From positions 248,001 through 312,000 of the forward strand of contig MU277692.1 of the NCBI GenBank assembly GCA_022385805.1: a stretch of DNA of 64,000 nucleotides, in the 5' to 3' direction. Shown piece after piece: positions 53,664 to 64,000 of the stretch. Numbering within the stretch: position 1 is the first letter of the stretch; every line of letters begins with the position of its first letter. The stretch comes from Pilatotrama ljubarskyi. Its lineage: Eukaryota > Basidiomycota > Agaricomycetes > Polyporales > Polyporaceae. The notes beneath the pieces are model-generated. The model was not told the origin of the DNA and ran no database searches. It saw nothing but the letters and a program-made list of their open reading frames with translations. Both the position numbers and the translations under genes were made by a program.

Positions 53664-55760
53664 TCACCTGTTTCGGTGAGCACGGCAGCATGGTAAGCAA
53701 GGATGCCGCACCCAATTGAGAAGCTGGCGTACCCGTATTCGCGCTGCGCTGACCGCATGATCTGATTTCAAATTTGCGTCCTGCGGAAAGTCAGTCAACC
53801 GTGTCGTGTCCATCCTCTGCGAATGATAGAAGGCGGGCATGTACGCACCAAAACGTCCGGCCGCTCCTGTTGTGTTTCACTTTGCGCTTCGTGCAACGAA
53901 GAGATCATGGGCAGTATGTGGTCGTCCGCATTGCGGGTCCGACGCCGCAGTGATTTACGCGCGTTCAATCTGTCAAAATCAGGGCTCATCAGTCCCCCAG
54001 AGAAGATCAGTGCTGCGGCCAGATGAATGGGGACGTACGTTGCCAGCGTGGATGTTGCATACACTATCGATCGTGTTGCGAGTCAATGTCAGCCATGGCA
54101 CGAACCGCTCAGGTAAGTCAGTCGACGTACGTTTCGATATTGAGAAGTGAAGCGCGAGAAAAATCAGGTTGCGGGGCATCACGAGCCACTGCAATACCAC
54201 CAGTCAGCACTCACTCCATCAGAACAATCTCATGGACAGCGGAGCAACCGCTGACATCTGATGCGGACAAAGGGTGACTTACGCAGATCAAGGAGACTGC
54301 AGTAGTAATACTACCACGACAGCATCCGATCAGTCGGGGGAGGGTGGCGCGCGAGAGGGAAAATCTGTACCTAGTAACTAGGCCCGTCTCAATGGTGTAT
54401 AATGTGACTACGTCAATTAGGTGGTCCGTTCTATGCCACGCTGTGAGTCGGTATCTCCTCTATGGCAATCAGAACACTTACACGGTAGAGAACCCCGTCC
54501 GACTCCGTTGGAGGAGGACAATTAGCGTTACGGTGATTAGTACGTCCACTGCAGTAGACAAGGAGAGGCCCATGGTGAAGACCCACTGTGAGAGTCATAA
54601 GCATATTTAGAGGGCAGCCAGGTGTTATAAATCACGTACACCGACACGGTCGACGAACGCCTCATAACTGTGCAAGGTAATCCTTGAAGTCACGTTAGCT
54701 TTCGGCACAGGTGTGAACGGACGGCACTTGCTCACATCTCGGATGTAGACACTGGGGCGCGAGAATAAGTGTCAGCATTGACCGGGATACGCATGTATCA
54801 GGCCTACCGAACGCCGCGACTGTTGTGGATGTCAGTCACATGCAACAAGGAACCAGAAGGAGCGGACATACCCAGTCTGCCGCAGGCGAGCACAAGCTAA
54901 CCGACATATAGGTCAAGAAGCTGCAGGGACTTGGCGACGTGTGACTTACAATGGGCGCGGTCAGCCACCATGAGAATCCGCTCACTGTGCGGATCAACTT
55001 GTCAGATTACCGCGGGGCATGAATATCACAAGACGCACGGATGTAGATACGGTGAGCGAAAAAGCTGGATGGACTTCAACATGCTGAGCCGACTGCAAGA
55101 GGCCATGCACTTACCAATGAGTAATCAACGTAACGACAGCCTGCACGAAAGCGTCAGTCTATATACGAGTAGGAGTGTATGGTATTCCTACGGTGAGAGC
55201 TACTGTCAGCTGTGCCGTTCGTCTTATGAGTTCCGGCCATAAATGCTATAGTAAATGCAACATACCGCGATCGTCCTGTATGTGCCTCGAGTCAATAGCT
55301 CTCACGGCTGCTCAGAGGCAACAAGACTCACCAGGGTATGTAATCATATATCGTAGAATCCCCCCAATGTCGAATAAGATAGATCCATACAGACGCGAAT
55401 GCCATGGAGGAGTGGAGAGTGTCCAGCCCCCTGATTGGGAGATGAGCGACGCCCGACTCGAGCTCACGAGAGCTTTGAGAACACGAACCACAGGAGTGAT
55501 ACCTGATCTGTGTTAGCTCTGCCGAATCCCGTAACGAGACACACGCTAGAACACGACTCACCATGAACGTGTTGCGCTTGTAGTCGTCGCCTCCGTACAG
55601 CCTGAAGTAGATGAATGCCTGGGTGGTGACTGTTCCCGAAAGCCTGTGGCGGGCGCGGGATATCGCATCTGGGATTCCAAAGGACTTGGCAGGGCACGTA
55701 CACTGCGGAAACGAGAGCGCCGATGAGGATGGCACCGATGGTCTCGCTAGGATTGGCCAT
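53664..55760 (-). CDS. Multi-pass membrane protein of the DUF6534 family
   Basis: Agaricomycete-expanded membrane protein family of unknown function, usually about 300-350 aa with seven helices. Start ATG 55760; exon 1 gives MANPSETIGAILIGALVSAV (first helix), and after donor GTACGT and acceptor CCACAG the next exon continues in frame with LSGTVTTQAFIYFRLYGG and DDYKRNTFM, a diagnostic stretch. The gene is cut by many short exons through 55.5-54.0 kb. The 3' part has MPRNLIFLALHFSISK, then LATLNARKSLRRR, the typical last helix and end. The C-terminus is uncertain: the frame stops at 53795, or a good intron (donor GTGCGT, branch TTGACTGAC, acceptor CCGCAG) extends it to TGA 53664-53666. Function unknown; nearly every segment between helices is an intron boundary. 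Confidence 0.78.
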
Positions 55761-57585
55761 TGCTCATCGCGGCCGCTCCGGAGAGCGAGGAAGACGAGGG
55801 GAGCACACAGCTAGTGTTGGATAGGAGATGATGGGGGAAAGGAGAGAAAGGGCAGATGGGGAGGAGCATGGCAGAGTTAAGGCGGTCAGGAGATGAGCGA
55901 GGACAGACAGGCCAAGGATAGATTGAGCCCTCGGCGACCAATGCCTGACGTCTGTGAGAATGCTCATAAGTTCTCCAGGCTAGCCGTTTAGTCCTTATAT
56001 GGCAGTCATATGCCCTTCTTAGGACGCATGGAGCGCCCGATCGCCCTGAGATCTGCCCTGCAATCGCGATCGCAGCCTTCTCCCCATCTCCTGTGCCCCG
56101 GCTCGCTACCGGACTGCGCGGACGCGGTGGTACCGAGCAAGCTCTCGCCCTGCAGGCCACACACACTCATCGCGTGCGCCACAAAGTACCCGGTGCACAT
56201 CTTGTTCGAGGGTTGCAGGCAGCTGCAGGGCCGAAGAGATCCAGCAGCGCTGGGATATTCGTGGCGTAGAACTCAAGTCTTACAGGACAGGGCCGGTTAC
56301 TGATCCGGACGTACGCAAGCTTACCTGTGCTTCTTTAATGACCGGTGTTCTCCACTCACTGTACTTGAGCCAGGCTCACGACGCCCGGCGTCGTTTACAT
56401 CCTCGGAATCTGCCACATCTGGATGTCGCTGCACGCACGGCATGTCAGCGTATGTGCTGTCGCGCATAGGGTCGATATGAGACGGGAAGTCTGCGAACTC
56501 GCACAGGCTTCTAGGATAGGCCGAGAGTGCAGGTAGTCGGCATCACCGACAGAACAGCGGAGCAGGAACGGCTTTCATCAAGAGAAGCCTTGACGAAGCA
56601 CATACTTCAATTCCAACGGTTCAGAGCACTGTGATACAACTCACATTTTCCATGAGCCCTTGTCCTAGGAGAACGGCCTTCCCAGGAAAGACTAGCATAG
56701 AACGAGTTCAGGCGGAGGCTATAAGATGTTGACTTCCCGGCGGGGCGGTGCTCGCCATGTCTTGGCGATATGGAGGGCAGGAGCTTGTGCTCATAACATT
56801 GATGGAGGTGATTCGAGCATAGCAGCACATTTATGACGCAGTTTGAGCGCCTCGAGTTCATTGAGGCCGCAGCACTCGAAATGCATAGGTACTGGTCTGC
56901 GGTCTGGCAAGGTCCTGCGGACAGACCTAGTATATGACGGAGGTGTAAGTCAATAGAATCAGATCATATTCAATTGATGCCCTTTACATTATGCGATCGT
57001 CTCATTGCAGCTGTGGTTCCAGGTGACCTCTGGTAGATTGACATTACAGGAAGGCCCGGAGAGACTAGGAGACCACCGGGCTGGAGGAAGGGCAAAGAAA
57101 CTTCTTGAGGACAAAATTTTGCAGGCTGCGCAGCAAATCCATGTGTCCTCGGAGTCCATGACCATCGCCGCGGATGGCGACGAACAGCTCGACTGAGCGC
57201 TCCGTACAGCAATCATAATGCCCCTCAGCAGGGTGCTAAGAAGGCTCTCCAGTGATGTCAGGATCGAGGTCTTGACCGCCGCCGTCAACGCATTGAACAA
57301 GCCGGGCAGAGGATGCAAGGATCAAGCGGGTGTAGGTCTGAGTAGAGTGAGACACTCATGTATACTGTGTACGACTCGTAGAACTGGAGGAGTCGAACTC
57401 ATGGTGGCGGCAGAACCAGGTTGAACTAAATCGGCGCTTCATGAGCGCATACACTCGCTTACATAAACAGGTTTCCAAAGAGGGACAGGGAGGCGCGGCG
57501 AGCGACGAAGTCTCGAGTCTTCCAAGTCCTTGCCTCGCGCCCTACTCGTCCATTTCGCTCCTTTCCCCTCGATCGCTCAGCAAAC
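55761..57585. other. 1.8-kb intergenic region
   Basis: Between the divergent DUF6534 gene (-) and CCT3 (+). A plus-strand open stretch (57005-57196) reads protein-like near its end (KKLLEDKILQAAQQIHVSSE) and stops at TGA 57194-57196, but no start or upstream exon was found. The opposite strand (56989-57318) is also open. No other element seen. Confidence 0.35.
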
Positions 57586-59608
57586 ATGCAAGGACAGACA
57601 CCGGTGTTTGTTATGAGTGAGTTCTGGAGAGTTGCACGCTAACATTTGTTGACACAATGCGCAGACACCGCGCCTGAGAGGCAATCAGGCCGAAAAGCTC
57701 AGATCTCCAATATTACTGCAGCAAAGGTACGCATCACAATTCGTTCGACTGCGTCCTGTGGTGCTGAATTCTGCCTATAGACGGTTGCCGATGTGATCAG
57801 GACGTGTCTCGGCCCCAAGGCCATGCTGAAGATGATTTTGGACCCTATGGGCGGTATTCTGTGCGTATACATCATATCGAAAAGCGGTCCACGTCCCCTA
57901 ACACTCGGATATTCTAGCCTGACGAATGACGGCAACGCCATCCTTCGTGAAATCGATGTTGCGCATCCCGCTGCGAAGAACATGATCGAGCTGAGCAGGA
58001 CACAGGACGAGGAGTGCGGAGACGGCACGACGAGCGTCATCATCCTCGGTATGTCCCTATATTGCGACCTCTGAAGCCCTTACATCATGTTCATCCAATC
58101 ATGAACGACAGCTGGTGAGATCCTTGCACAATCGCTCGCGCAGCTCGAGCGCGACATCCACCCCGTGGTGATCATCTCCGCGTACAACAAGGCTCTCAAG
58201 GAGGCCCTCGAGATCATCAAACGCATCTCGATCCCTATTGACACGAATGACGACGAGCAGATGCTCTCGCTCATCAAGACTTCCATCGGGACCAAGTTCG
58301 TCATGCGCTGGTCCGACCTCATGTGCAAGCTTGCCCTCCAGGCGGTACGCACGGTCGCCCACGAGGAGGGCTCGCTCAAGACGGTCGACATCAAGCGCTA
58401 CGCGCGCGTGGAGAAGATCCCGGGCGGCGAAATTGAGCAAAGTAAGGTGCTGAACGGGATCATGCTGAACAAGGACATCACGCACCCGAAGATGCGTAGG
58501 CGGATTGCGAACCCGCGGATTATCCTGCTTGACTGCCCGCTTGAGTACAAGAAGGGAGAGTCGCAGACGAACATTGAGATCTCGAAGGAGGCGGACTGGG
58601 CGCGGATACAGGAGATCGAGGAGGAGCAGGTGCGGAGTATGGTCGAGAAGATCCTCGAGTTCAAGCCGGACCTCGTCATCACCGAGAAGGGCATCTCAGG
58701 TACGCACATTTCTCTTTCAACTTTGTTACATCATACCGATCGCTGGGGCTATATACAGACTACGCACAACACTTCCTGTACAAGGCGAACGTCTCCGCGA
58801 TCCGCCGCGTGCGCAAAACGGACAACAACCGCATCGCGCGCGCTGTAGGCGCCACGATCGTGAACCGCGTCGAGGACCTACGCGAGTCGGACGTCGGCAC
58901 CAAGTGCGGGCTGTTCCACATCGAGAAGATCGGAGACGAGTACTTCACGTTCCTCACCGAGTGCAAGCAACCTCAGGCGTGCACGATCCTCCTCCGCGGG
59001 CCGTCTAAGGACATCCTGAACGAGATCGACCGCAACCTCGCGGACGCGATGTCGGTCGCGCGCAACGTGTTCTTCGACCCCACTCTTGCCCCTGGAGGTG
59101 GTGCAACGGAGATGGCGATCAGCGTCGGGCTGCATGCGAAGGCCCGTAGCGTGACGGGTGTAGAAGGTTGGCCGTTCCGTGCGGTCGCGGATGCGATGGA
59201 GGTTATCCCCCGGACGCTCGTGCAGAACAGTGGTGGCAACGCCATCCGTGTACTGACCGAGTTGAGGGTACGTGTCATCTCAACCCGGTCAGTGAGACGT
59301 GACTGACTTCGTTCCCAGGCAAAACACGCGAACGGCGAGCACTCGTGGGGCATCAACGGCGAGACCGGCAAGATCGTCGACATGAAGGAGTACGGTCTGT
59401 ACGAGTCCGCCAGCGTCAAGGTCAGTCTCCCCTCTCTTATAACCTCTGAACCCTTGTGCTGAATTGTGTGTAGGTGCAAACACTCAAAACGGCCATCGAG
59501 GCCGCCCGCGTGCTCCTCCGCGTCGACGACGTCGTGAAGGCGACGAGGAAGGACCAGGAACAGGGTGGCGGCGGCGCGCCACCGCCAGAGGAGATGATGC
59601 AGGAGTAG
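57586..59608 (+). CDS. CCT3: T-complex protein 1 subunit gamma (CCT3)
   Basis: One of eight subunits of the cytosolic chaperonin TRiC/CCT that folds actin, tubulin and other proteins with ATP. Start ATG 57586 ([11 protein letters not shown]). Early exons hold the group II chaperonin signature: [39 protein letters not shown], and [12 protein letters not shown] with the ATP-binding GDGTT. The long exon (about 58110-58698) has the intermediate and apical domains ([47 protein letters not shown]). Then [34 protein letters not shown] and [15 protein letters not shown], and the last exons with [15 protein letters not shown] and [13 protein letters not shown]. The end is Gly/Pro-rich and stops at TAG 59606-59608. 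About eight exons, all joins in frame; length is that of the family (about 555 aa). Confidence 0.95.
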
Positions 59609-60113
59609 AGGTTGAGGTAGAGATGGGTCGCGGAGCAGTCCTCAGTCCAACCTAATTGCTGTGTAATATCATCATTCGCACTGACATTCTTGGCACACTC
59701 GGTCTCCTTCATGAGACCGTGAGGGTCTAGTACATACAGCTTGGCGACGGGAGCAGGCTGAGGTGAACATGCATGGATGGTAAGTATAGCCATGTCCTCC
59801 CGCGGGTATGGCTGCAATGTCGTGCCCTGGCGATGTTTTAAGTGAACTACAACAATACAACTCCATGGTTGTGCTCTATTTCTTATTTGTATGAACTAGA
59901 CCTGCGAGCAGAGATACACTAGCAGAAAGCAATGTGGCCTATAGAAGGAGTGTGCTTCGAGAACCCGCAGACGTTCTCGCATCCGATATCTGCCAATAAC
60001 CAAACGAGAGCGGTAACAGAATCAAACGAATATACACTAGAGATGTCTTCCTTACAATACCCACCTTACTATGCTTCTCCGTTACGAAAGAAGACCGAGA
60101 AAACCTGAACGAA
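59609..60113. other. Intergenic between convergent genes
   Basis: About 500 bases between the ends of CCT3 (+) and the coiled-coil gene (-). Nothing beyond 3' untranslated sequence is visible. Confidence 0.5.
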
Positions 60114-61714
60114 TCACATCCCATACGACGGCTGAAAGACGTGACTGTGCTCCCCAGGGGCCGCGAGGCTGTACGTCTCCGTGTCCTCGTCCGTCTTGAC
60201 CCAGAGCGCGACGAGCTGCCTGCGGGCGGCGTCGCGGCTCTCGCGCGTCTCGAGCTCCACCGTCTCGCAGTGCTTCGTGCAGTTCTGCACCCACACCGCG
60301 AAGCTTGTGAGTCGCTGGAAGACCGCGTCCTGCTTCTGTATCATGATCTGCACCTGCTCTATTTGTGGCGCGAAGTGCCTTCAGCTGGAGATGAAGGAAA
60401 AGGAAGAGGGATGGGAGGGGACGCACGCGTGATGCCCATGGCGAGGACCTTGCCGCCGTACATGAGGTTGTAGAGCTGCACAGCCTGGAGGAGGCCCGTC
60501 TCCTTCAGGTCCTCGCACATCTCGACTTCCTCCCGCTTGAGCAGCTCCCAGTGCGGCTGCAACGATCGCAGGCACTCGTTGAAGCAGATCTGCGCCTTCT
60601 CCGCCCACTTCGCCGCCTCTGAGCGAAGGTGCCCGTCAGCGCCTGAAAAGGAATCAGAACGGGTGATATGGCCTTACCGCGATACGTCTCTTGTCGGCTT
60701 TGCTCGTCTCCGACGATGGCCTCCCACTTGCTCTTCTTCGGACTACAAACTACGTCGAGCAGGTCCATTGCCTTCATGTAGTGGTGGTGCGCGGACTGGA
60801 CCGCAAGACACGCGCGGCGCAGTGCTTTCGTCGTAGACATGCTCTGAAAGAGCCTTTCAGCTACTTGCCATGTATCAGGCAGACATGACGGGAACGTACC
60901 GACATGTAAGCCTCCTCCCGAGCTGCGACCGTCTTGCGCGCCTTCTTATACGACTCCGCGTACGAGGAGCGGCCGAAGCTGCCACTACTGCTGTTGTAGG
61001 AGCTGAGGAAGCACGGATGGGTATACGTCCGAAAATGGCAAGTCGAAGAAGCGGAGCACTCACTCCGAGCTTTGGCAAGAGACTGGACGGCCGTCGTCGA
61101 GCACCCGCCGCAGTTCGTCGAAACAGCTGTCCAGTCGTTCGGCCGCCGACCGCGTTGCGTCGACCTGGGCGAATGGCACAGATGGAGCCGTTAGCAATGT
61201 GCAAAGAGTGGTCGCGTGAGGTGATACGCACTCTGCTCTTGATGGCCGCCAGACGCGCTTCGAGCTCCTCCACGCTAGTCCCGAGCACGTCCGCTGAGCT
61301 CGATGAGGCTCCTGGCATAGGAGCAAGGGCGGGAGAGGACCGTCTCCTGAACAACAGAGGCACCAGTGTCGGCCTACGCTTCGTCGGGCCGCTGCAGCAG
61401 ATACTGTCACCGCGTATTCCGTCGACAGCCACAGCACAGACGCACCTCTTCTTCTCCGCCTCCTGCTTCTTCCTCGTCTCCCTGAGCTGGCCTTCGCACT
61501 CCACGAGGGCCCGCTGGTCGACCGCCAGCCGCTGCGCGGCCGCGTCCGCGATCTTCCATGTCTCGTACATGCGCGAGAGCATCCAGTCTGCGGGGACGCG
61601 GACGCTCGAGGCCATCGAGGACGCGTACCCGGAGTCCATGCTCGGCCGTGACAGGTGGGAGTGCGCAGCGGAGAGGTCCAGGGTGAGCTGGGAAGGTCGC
61701 CGGATGGGCTGCAT
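60114..61714 (-). CDS. Coiled-coil hypothetical protein
   Basis: Start ATG 61714 (MQPIRRPSQLTLDLSAAHSH). The first exon continues with WMLSRMYETWKIADAAAQRL and a strongly helical LVECEGQLRETRKKQEAEKK. After a 136-nt or so intron the next exon reads RRRSSPALAPMPGA and SVEELEARLAAIKSR; then VDATRSAAERLDSCFDELRR; then SYNSSSGSFGRSSYAESYKK and KARKTVAAREEAYM; then KALRRACLAVQSAHHHYMKA; AQICFNECLRSLQPHW; and finally QDAVFQRLTSFAVWVQNCTK with the end HVFQPSYGM at TGA 60114-60116. Roughly 400 aa, mostly helical, no membrane segment. The pattern of long amphipathic helices with LQPHWELLKREEVEM resembles membrane-bending BAR-like proteins, but that is inference from shape only. No family recognised with certainty. 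Confidence 0.68.
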
Positions 61715-62476
61715 GTCAGAGGTTCCCTGCGGTCGCTAGAAAGTTATCTATGCGAGAGAAAGTGATGATACGGGGGTCATGGGGAAGTAAGCGTGGAGGA
61801 GTTCCGTGGAGAGGGAATAGGCTGGTGCTGCGCGATGGCCCTTGTGTTATAAGCAGTCTAGGAGAGACGGAACCGATCCAAGAGGCACAGAGCTAGATTC
61901 GTCGCGCTCGCACGTCCTGGATACCGCCTATACATTGACCAGGCCAGGCCAGGAAGGCGACAGGGAAGGCTTTCGTAGCAGCCTGCCGTTCCCGAGTGAG
62001 CGCTCTCGAGTGATGGACGAACTTGTTCCTTGCACGTTCGTCGGTTGCACCACGCCCATTGGACTCGCGCTGCACAGCGTAGGCGCCTATGCCACATATT
62101 CGAATGATGCAGGGTCGCCGAACTCTCTCTCCTGTTTCGTCATTGACGGCGATGCAGAACGTGGCGGCATGCCGGCGGGATGGTCATAAGAGAACTGCAC
62201 TGACCGGCTTCTTACCTGGGTCTCACGAACCATGGCTCGCGAATAGACGGCGAACTTGGCGAATTGGTATAGAGCACAAACTCCCTATTCGTACACTTTT
62301 CGGGTTGCCTTCGCCCGAGAACCGCATCCTGGAAAACCTGAATCGAACACACCTTACAGAACATGAGCAAACTGAGGGATGAACTCTCGATGCACGTTCT
62401 CCGGAACGCACCTCCCACGGCGATACCGTACATCTCGGGGTCTATCCCGGCCGCCCGACGCCAGACCTCGGATTCA
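61715..62476. other. Intergenic between the coiled-coil gene start and the ATG101 end
   Basis: About 760 bases. Overlapping short frames on both strands have no domain. A CCAGG-type short repeat lies at 61938-61950. It should hold the coiled-coil gene promoter. Confidence 0.5.
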
Positions 62477-63633
62477 TTAAGCAACCTCTACGCCTCCGAC
62501 TTTGACGGCCATCTTGATCGGAAACGGCGAGATGCTGGAGGCGTTGGTGATCAGAGGCACCGCAGAGCGGCCCTTCTCCGAAGATGAGTGCACAAGCATC
62601 GTTTGCAGGCTCTTTGTCAGCGTCGCTGCCAACTCTGCGTTAAACTTCTGTCGTTCTGCGGTAAGGGGTCAGTAAGATGAACGGAGAAAGACGGCGGGCG
62701 GTTGACGTGAGTGTGGATGTGAACAGAGGCCGTACGGACCTCTTTCCGAGGGCTGCCGGATCTCCGCGTTGATAATCCTGCTCTTGGTGAGAATCATCGT
62801 GGCTTGGTGGCAAAGGGACCTACCACTGCTCCCATGGAATCTCTTCCTGGGATTAACGTCAGTCTCTGTTTGACGACCACAGCTTACAGACGCTAAAGAC
62901 AGCAACAATGTATGTGCAGCCTTATGACAACCCAAGAGCGCGCGCCATCCAAGGATTCCAAGCTGGGCTTGTGGCCTTCTTACGATGGTCGGACGAATAC
63001 CAGACGTACCTCACCAATGAGGAACCATGACTTGCGCGGCCGCTTCTCAGAGAACGTTACCATGATCTATCATATCACGTCGTCAAGCGCACGCAACGAA
63101 GGTCCCCGCACAGCGCGCATCGCGGGACGCGGAAGCTGACCGTACCTGGCCCCGTTTGTTGCTGTCGCCCTCGATGCCGCGCCAAAACGCGTCTACCTTG
63201 TCTTCGACGAGATGCATGATCTCTTCATCGTCCACCCCGGGCTGTGCAACACGCCCGAGTCAGCACTCGCGTCTCAAAGCTCCGACCGCTCCATCTGCAC
63301 CATCCGCCAAGATTGCGGACGCAGGCGGAACAAGACCTGTCAGGAGGCGAAGGGAGAGTTGAGACGCACCATGGTGACATCGAGTACCTCGAACGTGCGC
63401 GGCTTGACGGTGCCGAAAAGGCGGTGGAAGAGGATGGAGTGCAGCACGGCGCGCAGTACCTCCTTTGTCTGTAGGCGGTCGAGGACCTGTCTGCCCCCGC
63501 GTCAGCATGCGTGTTCTACCACTTGTGCTATCCCGAGGAGAGCAGAGGTGCTGCGTTGCCTGCAGGCGGTGGCGAGCAGACGTAGAAGCGAGCTTACGAG
63601 GTCGATGGTGATTGTGGGGTGGCCGCTGTTCAT
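62477..63633 (-). CDS. ATG101: Autophagy-related protein 101 (ATG101)
   Basis: HORMA-domain subunit of the Atg1/ULK1 autophagy initiation complex, which pairs with ATG13. Seven exons give about 181 aa. Start ATG 63633: MNSGHPTITIDL; next exon VLRAVLHSILFHRLFGTVKP and EVLDVTM; then PGVDDEEIMHLVEDKVDAFW; then MVTFSEKRPRKSWFLIGE, which carries the Trp-Phe finger (SWF) used to recruit downstream factors; then, after an intron near 160 nt, EEIPWEQW split at the Trp codon and IINAEIRQPSERE; and the last exon, KFNAELAATLTKSLQTMLVH to the stop TAA 62477-62479. The order of strands and the IPWEQW motif match ATG101 of animals and fission yeast. ATG101 is absent from budding yeast but usual in basidiomycetes. 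Confidence 0.88.
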
Positions 63634-64000
63634 CGTGCACGTCCCCCAAGCTCAGGATGCAGAGAGAAAGATGCTGCGCGCGTACGAAAGCGAGCAGAGC
63701 AGAGCTGCGCGGATGCGGGGATGAAGACAGGGCGGCCATCGGAGCACCGGCCCGTTCATGCAACCTGCCCAGAAAGGCAGCAGACGCCCACAACTGTCTT
63801 TGTGGCGGTGGACGCAGTCACGGTCTCTCAAATATTATCAGATCGACTATCATCTGGTATCTATTATGGTCAGCAACGGAGACTAGGTCTTTCAGAGGAG
63901 GCCTGAGGGTAGGCACGTCCGACAACGAAGTCCTTGAGGGTCCAAATGGCTCAGATCACACTGTCCCAGTTATTTTGTGATGTTGACACCGGTACTCGCA
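63634..64000. other. Window end, upstream of ATG101
   Basis: About 370 bases with the likely ATG101 promoter. No gene is visible; the plus-strand frame 63612-63980 has no domain. Confidence 0.45.

Noticed and set aside
57380..57415. tRNA-like B box (AGTTCGACTCC) on the minus strand
   Set aside because: The flanking arms do not pair into a T stem or acceptor stem, and no A box lies at the right distance.

Overview
This window is nuclear DNA of a filamentous basidiomycete, most likely an Agaricomycete (perhaps Polyporales). The reasons: genes are cut by many ~50-60 nt GT-AG introns; coding exons are GC-rich with C/G-ending codons; F-box/leucine-rich proteins and a DUF6534-type membrane protein are present, both families expanded in Agaricomycetes; and eukaryote-only genes sit next to each other (EXO84, THOC1/HPR1, ISWI, MAU2, CCT3, ATG101). 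There are no operons, CRISPR arrays or prokaryotic signals, and I found no rRNA or tRNA gene.

Layout. 0-7 kb: EXO84 (-), a small coiled protein (+), and an F-box gene (-) whose frame breaks at an AT repeat. 7.8-15.5 kb: THOC1 (+), UDP-glucose 4-epimerase (+), a small uncertain gene (-), and a 14-intron MFS transporter (+). 15.5-21.9 kb: about 6 kb with no gene I can assemble, although short exon-like pieces occur on the minus strand. 21.9-24.7 kb: a large divergent G-protein alpha subunit. 26.9-34.6 kb: a small secreted, GPI-type protein, an FMN-binding pyridoxamine-phosphate-oxidase-like protein (-) head to head with an RCC1-repeat gene (+), a decayed tandem copy of part of that RCC1 gene, and a Ser/Thr-rich single-pass membrane protein. 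35-39.2 kb: an unrecognised membrane-anchored protein (-) and an orphan disordered protein (+). 39.7-44.5 kb: ISWI. 44.7-45.1 kb: a short transposable element with terminal inverted repeats and an exact 8-bp target duplication (hAT-like MITE). 45.3-47.0 kb: a second F-box gene (-). 47-50.2 kb: a gene-free stretch with a 35-C run, an inverted pair of repeat copies and a perfect hairpin. 50.2-63.6 kb: MAU2 (-), DUF6534 protein (-), CCT3 (+), a coiled-coil protein (-) and ATG101 (-).

The genes do not form an evident pathway cluster. Most are housekeeping (secretion, mRNA export, chromatin, cohesin loading, protein folding, autophagy), mixed with lineage-specific F-box, membrane and secreted proteins. 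I did not find a clearly new system. The best leads are the divergent G-alpha with an alanine at the catalytic glutamine position and a possible poison exon, the hAT-like MITE, the RCC1 partial duplication, and the exon-like fragments in the 16-21 kb interval. All exon joins were made by hand from splice signals and reading frame, without RNA or homology searches.
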